Assembly: GCF_030269925.1 (NCBI RefSeq)
Contig: NC_085110.1
Span: forward strand, 4,526,001-4,590,000
Length of the DNA stretch: 64,000 bases
Origin: Bombyx mori
Lineage: Eukaryota; Arthropoda; Insecta; Lepidoptera; Bombycidae
Reading direction: 5' to 3'
In this document: piece by piece, positions 1 to 9,100 of the stretch
Layout of the letters: every line of letters starts with the position of its first letter
Numbering within the stretch: the stretch's first letter is position 1
Notes under the pieces: model-generated
Seen by the model: the letters and a program-made list of their open reading frames with translations, nothing else
What the model was told of the DNA's origin: nothing
Databases searched by the model: none
Translations under genes and position numbers: made by a program

Positions 1-180
1 TTCTGACGTGAAGCAGTAATGCGTTTCGGCTTGAAGGGCGGCTTGTAACTATACTGAGACCTTAGAACTTATATCTCAAGGTGGGTGGCGCATTTACGTT
101 GTAGATGTCTATGGGCTCCAGTAACCACTTAACACCAGGTGGGCTGCGAGCTCGTCCACCCAACTAAGCAATAAAAAAAA
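1..180 (+). repeat. Bm1-type SINE, 3' part (cut by window edge)
   Basis: The sequence matches the body and tail found in many copies here: a GTGAAGCAGTAATGCGTTTCG block, a CTCAAGGTGGGTGGCGCATT block, CTATGGGCTCCAGTAACCAC and a final AAGCAATAAA plus A-run. The copy starts before the window, so its 5' head cannot be judged. The family name Bm1 rests on the tRNA-like head seen in full-length copies elsewhere in the window and on recall, not on a database search. Confidence 0.85.
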
Positions 181-2048
181 CTATTATCACATATTAATAT
201 GAACGAAATTTTGTTTGGCTGTGCAGATATTAACGACTCGCATGTTCAACTTACCGACCAATTGGAATACAAGTATCGAATTTCGTTGACAGGAATCACA
301 AAAGTGTCTCTCAATCAATAAGCGAGTCGATTGCGTAATGTTCTGTAAAGTGTTATAAAACACGTATCCGATGGTAGAGTAGGGACACGAGGCACCGCCC
401 TTTCACGCCCACCGCCCCCGCTCCCTTCCCCGCCCCCCATACATTTTCCCGTCTTTTGAAAAGTCCAATGTAAAAGAAAAACCCGCAATGTGCTGTATGG
501 CTTTCGGCGAATCAAACGCGAGGTAATTACGAGGTAATATTTCGAAATACTTTTTACTGTGTTGTTGTTGTTGTTTAATTGTATATTGTGAATAAAATTT
601 ATAAAATTTCGTTATCGTGTTGTTTTGTCATATAGATGTAAGAACCATTGTGTACAAACTCAGCATTTTGTCTTGCTTAGTCGTGCGCACATGGCCTATG
701 TTGCAAGCCAGATTTTGTTTCTTTTTACTTGTGTTTTTTATGTATCTTTTTGGCTTGTGATTGATATTGTGTGCCTAATAAATAAAAAAAAAAGATGTGT
801 GGTGTCGTGGGACACCAGATAGGAAGGAAAATCTTTATTATAAAAATGTTAATTTTATGTTCTATTCATTTTTTATTATGATTTTTTTATTGATAAATTA
901 AAACTACTTTACAAAGTTATCAACTTTATTTTATTCACAATGATTTATAAAAATATATATAATAATAATATACAAAGAAACAGTTATCTATATGACGTAG
1001 ATCACGTAGTCTATACATTAGACACTGTATAGCCATCATACTCAGACTATACATAAATAATAAAAATCTTACGTTACGGACGTTTTTTCCCGGTTAGAGT
1101 ACCCCTCTGCATCGTCCCATAAGGAACTTCGTTCCAAAAAAAATAACTATGTACCAGGATCTTTTTTACACACAAATACTTTAATGTTTAAACCTCATTT
1201 GGAATTAATATAAACAGCTATTCCTCTCGAAACGAAATAAACTTGTATTAAATTGATAATAAATATTTAATTTAATATTAAATTCCGCTGTTCAAAATTC
1301 TCAAGTTTCAACATCGTGTTTCCCTCTTTTTCAATTTCGAATTCCTGCCTTCCCGGTTCGAAAATTTCTCGACGCTAAACAATTTCGCAACAGCTAGCTA
1401 GAACTCTGGCTTTTGTTTGAGCGAATTGTTTTGTCTGAAAACCGAGCAAGATTGTTTTGTTCGTGTCGTTTTCGAATTTCAAAATACTTCTTAGGTTCGT
1501 TTGAAATTCACAATTAAAACAAAATATTTAATTTAAGAACGCACATAGTGTTGCAAAAAAAAAACTACCGAATCACGACTCAAGCATTTAATTAATTGAA
1601 ATCGATAAGTCATTTCCTTTATAGTTAATTTACAATCGAACTTGTTGGAAAAACTTTATGACTCACACCTAAATTAAAATATGAAATCACTAATAGATTA
1701 ACTATTGGTCTATTCAACGAATCGATGTCAGTGAACTTTAAAAAGTCATTATAAGGATATTTAAAGAGTATAATTTGTTTTAGATAAAGCTCTAAGCTAG
1801 AGTCATCGTGGTGAAGCACAATAGAGTCGAATCACCCACAATGGGAGGTAATTAAACTACAATCCAAATATTCTCATGTCTAGGCGGATCTCTCGCTGGT
1901 GGTCGCAATACTAAAATTAAATCAGAGAATTTAAATTTTTTGTCCATACTATTTTTTACCTATTAACGTTTGACTTCTCAGAGACAAAGGTGCGCCACAG
2001 AATAATTGGAACGCGTATTACTACGTTTTCACTTTAACAAAATAAAAA
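181..2048. other. Intergenic, no gene seen
   Basis: AT-rich DNA with a short C-rich patch near 400-440, a short TGT run near 560 and many A/T homopolymers. Frames of 60-70 codons occur on both strands but have no recognisable domains. Confidence 0.6.
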
Positions 2049-2381
2049 GTGTGTGTGTCCGCTCCGACGCACGACTGGAGTTTACTGGATATAAAAAATT
2101 CTATATTACGACAACACGATACACTACAGATTATTAACAAATTAACGAGACACAAAACAAACGACTAACAAATATATGAAAATACAATAATGAGAGAAAC
2201 GCGCGATCAGTACGAGGCTTTGTGGCGGACTGCCGGCGCAGCAGCCCGGCGCGCATTTCGTGTGACATGCGCAATCAGGCGCATAACGCATTTCGTGTGA
2301 CATGCTAGTACGATTTTGGTCCCCATAATTTTCATACCCCGGGCCTATATATGTAAATCGATTCTAAAGGAGTAAACTCCA
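2049..2381. repeat. Repeat family E, copy 1 (333 bp)
   Basis: Near-identical to 47224-47789 at both ends. It starts GTGTGTGTCCGCTCC, carries TGGAGTTTACT near the left edge and its inverse AGTAAACTCCA at the right edge, and contains a TATA-like CCTATATATG. This copy holds less than one full internal unit of the 80-bp repeat present three times in the other copy. The outer limits TG...CA would suit a solo LTR, while the inner inverted 11-mers would suit a non-autonomous DNA transposon. I cannot decide between them. Confidence 0.7.
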
Positions 2382-2451
2382 ATAAACTCCAAAAAAAACT
2401 ATACCATTCCATTTTTTGTACAAAAAAAAATACAGTAACATAGCATACTGA

Positions 2452-2699
2452 TGGTAGGACCAGTAGGACTCTTGTGAGTACGCGCGGGTAGGTACCACCA
2501 CCCTGCCAATTTCTGCCGTGAAGTAGTAATGAGTTTCGGTTTGAAGGGTGAGGCAGCCGTTGTAACTACACTGAGACCTTAGACCTTATATCCCAAGGTG
2601 GGTGGCGCATTTACGCTGTATATGTCTATGGGCTCCAGTAACCACTTAACACCTGTCGGGCTGTAAGCTCGTCCACCCATCTAAGCAATAAAAAAAAAC
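2452..2699 (+). repeat. Bm1-type SINE, head missing
   Basis: It begins at the GGTAGGACC...GTGAGT block and runs to AAGCAATAAAAAAAA. The tRNA-like head is missing, as in most copies here. The direct A-tail gives the plus orientation. Confidence 0.85.
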
Positions 2700-3263
2700 A
2701 TATATACTTAGAAAACTGAGTAATTAGAGGAGCCGTGGACGATTACCGTCGAATCATCGCTGTCATCTATAACTTCGCATGTCGTTTATTGAAGCAGAAT
2801 TTTACTGTTGTTAGTATAGTAGAATTAACCTTCCTCCTACGAGCCTTCAACACCTTCTTAAAAACCTTCAACATACGATTTGATCATGTTAGTTTTTAAA
2901 TAAATTATGTTATTTATTTAGTGGAGAGACTTGTCCGTTCTGAACTATACGGTATATGTTACAGAATGACTGCGCAGCCGCGGTGGCGTTCCCACAGGCG
3001 GCGTCCATCGCTCACGGGCGAGCTGACGAAATTAGATCGATTAACATGATAAATATATCAATGCATCGATATTATCGATACGCCGCTGACAAATCACCTA
3101 CTGTCCCATCTGCGATTGCTCGATTTAGAATTTGATGACCGCTTGTAAAATTCATTAATTATTATGTTCAATTCTTTGACGTTGATATTGCTATTCGAAT
3201 TTGAACAAAAGTTCGAATAATTGTGTGCAGTGTATCTGTAAGTCTCAGAAGATTGACTCAAAC
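2700..3263. other. Intergenic, no gene seen
   Basis: Short unique-looking stretch with a GC-richer patch at about 2975-3030. No coding signal or repeat recognised. Confidence 0.5.
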
Positions 3264-3502
3264 TTTTTTTATTGCTTAGATGGGTGGACGAGCTCACAGC
3301 CCACCTGGTTTTAAATGGTCACTGGAGCCCATAGACATCTTCAACGTAAATACGCCACCCACCTTGAGATATAGGTTCTAAGATCTCAAGTATAGTTACA
3401 ACGGCTGCCCCACCTTTCAAACCGAAACGCATTGCTGCTTCACGGCAGAAATAGGCGGGGTGGTGTTACCTACCCGTGCGGACTCACAAAAGGTCCTACC
3501 AC
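3264..3502 (-). repeat. Bm1-type SINE, reverse orientation
   Basis: It starts with a T-run and TTGCTTAGATGGGTGG, the reverse of the tail, and ends at the GGTCCTACC block. It abuts a family C repeat directly, so the two insertions are clustered. Confidence 0.85.
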
Positions 3503-3638
3503 ACCTGTTCGCTGGTAGCCTAAGGGGCTATTTCAGCTACGCCCGGACGTGTAGGTGAGCTCACGGGCTCAACCTGAAAGAATTTGCTTACACTAGCCCT
3601 AGCAAAGCAGCGCTTTGCAGAATCTACCACCGGAATGT
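3503..3638 (-). repeat. Family C repeat, reverse orientation
   Basis: Contains CTGGTAGCCTAAGGGGCTAT, GTGAGCTCACGGGCTCAACC and GCAGAATCTACCACCGG, the reverse of the family seen best at 54925-55117. The family is poly-A tailed, so it is probably a retroposon tail. Its class is not known to me. Confidence 0.65.
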
Positions 3639-4151
3639 TTTACTTTTTACCAGACCAGGTTACTTCCGCGTTAAATAGGTAGGTAATTGAGAATTCAAGC
3701 CCGCGAACTATGTGATGCTTACGATTGAATCCAATTTCGATGCGTTTACTTATAGCCAGTCCTTTACCTATGGTTCTAGATTGATCAGACCAACTCAATG
3801 ACACAATATTAGTGTATAGCTATCAGAAGTAGACGATTTAAAGATAGTGACGAGCGTAAACCAGCTCTGTGTTTCAGTTTGCGGATGGGATAGCTTTTAT
3901 TATGCGGGTTCATCCATATAATATACCTAATAAACCAAAAGTTTGCAGCTCGAGTGAAACTTTTAGAAGTATGCTATCTCACTCTCTCGCAAGCGCAATC
4001 CTGTATTATATACCTATACATGTTTGTCTAGTTTTAGTGTCGCCTTTTCGTTCCATCAAGGTTCAAATAATCAACAGAGCTTATTAAATTTTCAGTTTAA
4101 ATCTGTAACGAAAACGTAAAACATTATTTAAAAAGACTTCATTACGATTTT
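3639..4151. other. Intergenic, no gene seen
   Basis: A 72-codon plus-strand frame (3869-4087) lies here with no recognisable domain. Nothing else seen. Confidence 0.5.
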
Positions 4152-4268
4152 AGCAGTAGGCAGCGGCTTGGCTCTGCTCCTGGCATTGCTGAAGTCCATG
4201 GGCGACGGTAACCACTTACCATCAGGTGGGCCGTACGCTCGTCTGCCTACAAAGGCAATAAAAAAAAG
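4152..4268 (+). repeat. Family B short repeat
   Basis: About 110 bp. It begins AGGCAGCGGCTTGGCTC, passes through ATGGGCGACGGTAACCAC and CAGGTGGGCCGT, and ends GTCTGCCTACAAAGGCAATA plus A-run. Its termini GTAGGCAG and CTGCCTAC are inverse of each other. Its last 70 nt align without gaps to the tail of the Bm1-type SINE. Confidence 0.8.
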
Positions 4269-4421
4269 TGGATACATAGATACATGTCAAATTGATAGTA
4301 AACGTCAAAAGTAAGTAAGAAACAGTCGATGTGTGTACATCCTTTGTTGTCTTTTACAAAATAACGTACAAAATACGCTGTAAATATTGATTGACATATT
4401 AGGTTTATAATAATGAATAAA

Positions 4422-4538
4422 AAAAAATTTATTACCCTTGTAGGCAGACGAGCAGACGGCCCACCTGATGGTGAGTGGTTACCGTCGCCCATGGACTTCA
4501 GCAATGCCAGGGGCAGAGCCAAGCCACTGGATACCGCT
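4422..4538 (-). repeat. Family B short repeat, reverse orientation
   Basis: Reverse copy of the element at 4152-4268, only about 150 bp away, so the pair could form a long hairpin in a transcript. It starts with a T-run and CCCTTGTAGGCAGACGAGC. Confidence 0.8.
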
Positions 4539-5129
4539 AATTTTTATTTATTAAATGCTAATGGTCTAATAATAAAAATTAAATGCTAAAAGTGCTATCT
4601 AATTAAATATCTCAAAGCCACCTTTGGTACCCCTAAGCCGAAGCAAAGAAGTTACAGGCCTTAAAGATAATAATTAAAAGTCAAAAACGGTTTTTGTTAT
4701 GTCACGAACAAAACTCGAGAACGGAGTAACAACAACAATGTCCAAACACACGCGTGGTTCCCGCAGACGCAATAAATCACAGGTCCACGGAATCCGGTGG
4801 TCACTCGGTAACATTCCGAATAATTTCAACTAATTGACTAGAAGAGAATCCGAAGCGTCTTCACTTTTTATTTTACTAACCGTGTGAAACTCGAACGTAC
4901 TATGTTAACATCAAATAGATTAAACATTAGTAATAGTAGTTGTTTAAAAGATTTTTATGAGGCTTGCTTTCTGAATAAATGTTCGGCTTAAAATCGAAAA
5001 TAACATTTTTGGTCAAAGTTATTGTGTTTTTATACTATCAAATAGTAGCACATTGTTAAAAAAGTGCTTGACTTTTGATATGTAGACTATATCAGCCTTG
5101 GTATTAAATACCAAGAGGCTCCATAGAGT
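4539..5129. other. Intergenic, no gene seen
   Basis: AT-rich. No gene, repeat or RNA gene recognised. Confidence 0.5.
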
Positions 5130-5130
5130 T

Positions 5131-5267
5131 GAAGAAATCAAATCAAATCAAATCAAAAAAATTTTATTCAACATAAATGAAAGTACATACTTGTTGAACG
5201 TCAAAAGAACTACCGCCAATTCACAAGAACTAGCCTCCGTCCTGAGAAGAATTGGCAAGAAACTACG
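5131..5267 (-). repeat. 3' end of a non-LTR element with TTTGA-type tail
   Basis: Read on the minus strand this ends in tandem TTTGATTTGA units, the microsatellite-type tail of some non-LTR retrotransposons, and has an AATAAAA-like signal just before it. The plus-strand face is the ATCAAATCAAATCAAA run at 5140-5155. The same sequence is familiar from other lepidopteran genomes, but this is recall. Confidence 0.45.
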
Positions 5268-5797
5268 ATGTTCGACCAGCCCATACCGTGGGCCCCGAAG
5301 GTCAAATATTTAGGCGTCACCCTCGACAGTAGGATGACATTCCGCCCTCACATCAAGACGGTACGCGACCGTGCCGCCTTCATTCTAGGACGTCTCTACC
5401 CGATGTTATGCAGGCGAAGTAAAATGTCCCTTAGAAATAAGGTGACACTCTACAAAACTTGCATACGCCCCGTCATGACCTATGCAAGTGTAGTGTTCGC
5501 TCACGCGGCCCGCACTCACTTAAAATCCTTTCAAATTATTCAATCCCGTTTACTGGTAAGCGCTTACTGGTCAAATATTCATAGGTATTTGATCCCGCAA
5601 ATCTTAGGAAACGTACACATTGATATTCCTCTACTAAGTCATGCCTTAGAGAAACTTTTTTGGACAATCCCGTCGGAATATAAACTGAATGATAACGGTA
5701 GGCAGCAGCTTACCTCTGCCCCTGGCAATGCTCACTTCCATGGGCGACGGTAACCATTCACCATCAGGTATGCTCGTCTGCCTAAAAGGGCTATAAA
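5268..5797 (+). pseudogene. Jockey-like non-LTR retrotransposon, reverse transcriptase C-terminal fragment
   Basis: The open frame 5268-5753 (161 codons) begins with a region typical of the thumb and post-RT segment of jockey-clade ORF2 proteins. It contains KVKYLGVTLDSRMTFRPHI, then a LYPML..RSKMSLRNKVTLYKT block and IRPVMTYASVVFAHAA. The catalytic YADD part lies upstream and is absent, so this is a dead 5'-truncated copy. The frame departs from the family after about residue 95. A family B tail (about 5696-5797, GGTAGGCAGCAGC to an A-run) follows at once. That tail could be the natural 3' UTR or a separate insertion. Confidence 0.75.
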
Positions 5798-5870
5798 AAA
5801 GTCTATACAAACCACGCCCGTGTAGTGTATGTTAATACAAATCGATTACAAGCCAATTATTATACAACTG

Positions 5871-6134
5871 TATAGTGAGGGGTAGATCTCAGGGGTATTT
5901 AAAACTATGGGTTAGTCACCAATATCGAATTTCGAATTTTAATCTTCCTTTATCACAAACAATTTTCAATTTTAAACAATAATTACATTTAGACGCGGGC
6001 GCACGCTATTCCCACTCAAAACGGAAGCGCCCGGAACATAGATTATACACTGTTACAAGATTGACATAGATACTAACTATGTATAGCGAGCGGGCATACG
6101 GCCGCGAGAGTGACGTACCGGTCGGTTTGCTACA
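5871..6134 (-). repeat. 3' LTR of the Gypsy element
   Basis: In element orientation it starts TGTAGCAAACCG and ends CTCACTATA. It also encodes the last 18 residues and the TAG stop of Gag-Pol (6077-6134). Confidence 0.93.
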
Positions 6135-9100
6135 TACTCCCCCTCTAGTCCTGGAGGACGCCCTCGCTCCTGGACTAGCATCTCATTACTACTGGGCTGA
6201 GGGACAGGCGCAAGACCAACCATACCACCAGCTGCGGGAGAAAGACGTGGAGCTTCAGCACATGGTTCAGCATGCCGTGTCGTCATATGCCCTGGAACTC
6301 GAGAATCTGTTTTAACATTATTTGGGGGACGACCACGTTTCTTTTTAGGCATCACCGGCCGCGGAAGAGCATCACTCTGATTCTCACGGTATAGAGTGAG
6401 ATCGTTCACATGATATTTCCCTAAAACTTCATCAGGTTTGTCAACATGCGCGACGTGGTAAGTAGTAGGGCTGACCTTTTTAACGATGCGATACGGACCA
6501 TCGCGTTTTGGAACAAACTTAGAAGTAAGGCCATTAGCGCTCTTACTGAGGACATGTGATTTGATGAGAACCATGTCACCTTCGTTGAATGTTTCAATGG
6601 GCCGTCTCGAACGATCAGCATACCCTTTAGCTTTATCTTGAAGCGTCTCTACACGTTCGCGCACCGCTGAAAAGGAGTTAACAAATTTCCTGAGATAGGG
6701 AGTTATTTGGGGAACAAAGTTATCTTTGTCTAGAACAGCACGAAGGTCATGGGCGACTTCTGTGGGGGACCTCATCTCTCTGCCAAATGACAAGTAAGCA
6801 GGTGACATACCTGTGGTGCGACATTTAGCGTTATTAAGAGCGAATCGAATCACTGGTAACATGTTTGGCCAGGAAGTGTGGTCACATTCCACGAGTTGTG
6901 CTAATAAAGTCTTAAGATCTCTGTTTTTACGTTCGGCGGGGTTTGCTTCTGGGTGATAGAGAGGGATAAGGTTTTGCTTTATCCCCAGGATGGACATGCA
7001 TTGACGCATGACTGCCGAAATAAATTGTACGCCATTATCAGAAACTAGTCGGCGTGGAAGACCGAACCTCATAAAATACTCCTCTATGAGGACATGTGCA
7101 CACGCCTCAGCAGTAGCTTCCTTCAATGGGAAAAGTTCTGTCCACCTCGTAGCAGTATCTTCTATTAGCAAGATCCAACGCTCCCCCTGTTTTCCAGGTG
7201 GTAACGGGCCGAAAAGATCAACTGCCAAGACCTCGTTGCGCTGGTTCATCACCGGCGTCTGCAATAGACCTGGAGGCTTGGTATTAGCAGCCTTATAGCG
7301 TTGACAATGGATACATGCCTTTACATAGTCGGTTATGATTCTTCTCATTCCTGTGAAGTAGAACAGACATGAGACTTGTTGGTAAGTCCGGTCAATTCCT
7401 GCATGTCCAGCGGTAGGGGCATCGTGAAGCTCTTTGAGAACGTCGGTCACTTGATGGGCAGGAATGACTAATTGTGGGGCCTCGGCATCAGAATCCGGAT
7501 TAAGTCGATATAAAACACCTTGTTCCATTAGAAATCCTCTTTCTGACCATCTTTTAGCAGCAAGTTCATCCACTCCTTCCAGTTCTGTGACGATCTTCTG
7601 TATTTCCGGATCAGTCAACTGGTCTTGACGTAACTGGGTAGGTGACTTGGTGGGCAGGTCGCAAATGACAGAACAGATGCCGCAGTTATTTTGTGTTTCG
7701 TTGGAACAGATCGGTCTACTTAACGTGTCAGCGACAACGTTAGCTTTTCCTGGGGTGTACTCGAGTCTGATGTCAAATTCTTGGAGTTTAAGCGCCCAAC
7801 GGACCAACCTACCAGCAGGAGACTTTAAAGAAAGCAACCAACGCAAGGGTTGGTGGTCACTGCCTATAATAATTGGTTGGCCGTCGAGGTATGGCCTGAA
7901 ACGCTCCACGGCCCAGACTACAGCAAGCGCTTCCCGTTCTGTAGTAGAGTAGTTGCGCTCCGCTGCGGTGAGTAGGCGGCTAGCATACTCGATAGGTCTT
8001 TCGTCCTTGCCTTCCCCTTGAGCTAAAACTGCGCCAAGTGCATAGTTGCTCGCGTCAGTACGCAGTACTAAGGGTTGTTTAAAATTCGCTTGAACAAGTA
8101 CGGGCGCCGTGGTCAGCAGACGCTTCAATTCTTTGAATGCCTGTGTTTGTTCAGGTCCCCAGCTCCATGTGTAATTCTTCTTGGTTAGTCGAGTAAGCGG
8201 TTCTGCTATCTTTGAAAAGTTTGGAATAAACTTCCTGAACCAAGAGCATGTTTGGAGAAAAGTTCTTAAATGTTTTAGGTTAGATGGTTCCAGCATATTA
8301 AGGACAGCACTGACCTTCTCAGGGTCAGGAGACACACCGTCTGGAGTGATGACGTGGCCCAGATAACGGACCCTTTCTTTGGCAAAAGTGCACTTCTCTC
8401 TGTTTACGTGAAGTTTAAATTCAGACAAACGTCCAAAAACAGCTTCCAGATCTTGTAGGTGTTGCTGGAATCCTTCTGAAATAATTAACAAATCGTCTAG
8501 ATAAGCAAGTACTGTAACATCCTTCAAAGCAGCACAGGAGCGTAGACGATCAATAAGCCTTTGGAAAGTCGCCGGCGCATTCTTCAAGCCGAACGGCATT
8601 CTTTTAAAACGGTAAGTGCCTAGGGGGCAGACAAAAGCTGTTTTGTCTCTGTCTGCTTCTCGGACCATAACTTGCCAATATGAAGAACGAAGGTCTATTG
8701 TGGTCATGTAACAATTCTTCTTCGTACTCTGGAGAAGATCATCAATGCGTGGGAGTGGGTAAGTATCCGATTTGGTTACTTCATTTAAGCGCCTGTAATC
8801 CACGCAGAATCTTACATTACCATTGGACTTCGGTATCATCAATGCAGGAGAGCACCAGGCGGATTCGCACTCTTCAATGATGTCATCTGCCAGCATCTTC
8901 TCTATTTCATTCTTCATCGTCTCCTTCTTGGAAGGGTTAAGGCGATAGGGCGGCACAGCTATCGGGGGGTGATCTCCGGTGTCTATGCAATGTTCTATGA
9001 ATGGTGTCGGACCTCCCCCTGCTGTAAAAATACTTTCATGCCGAATAAGGAACTCAGATAATGCTTGGCGCTCAGCTGATTGCAAGTGCATGCCTTCATC

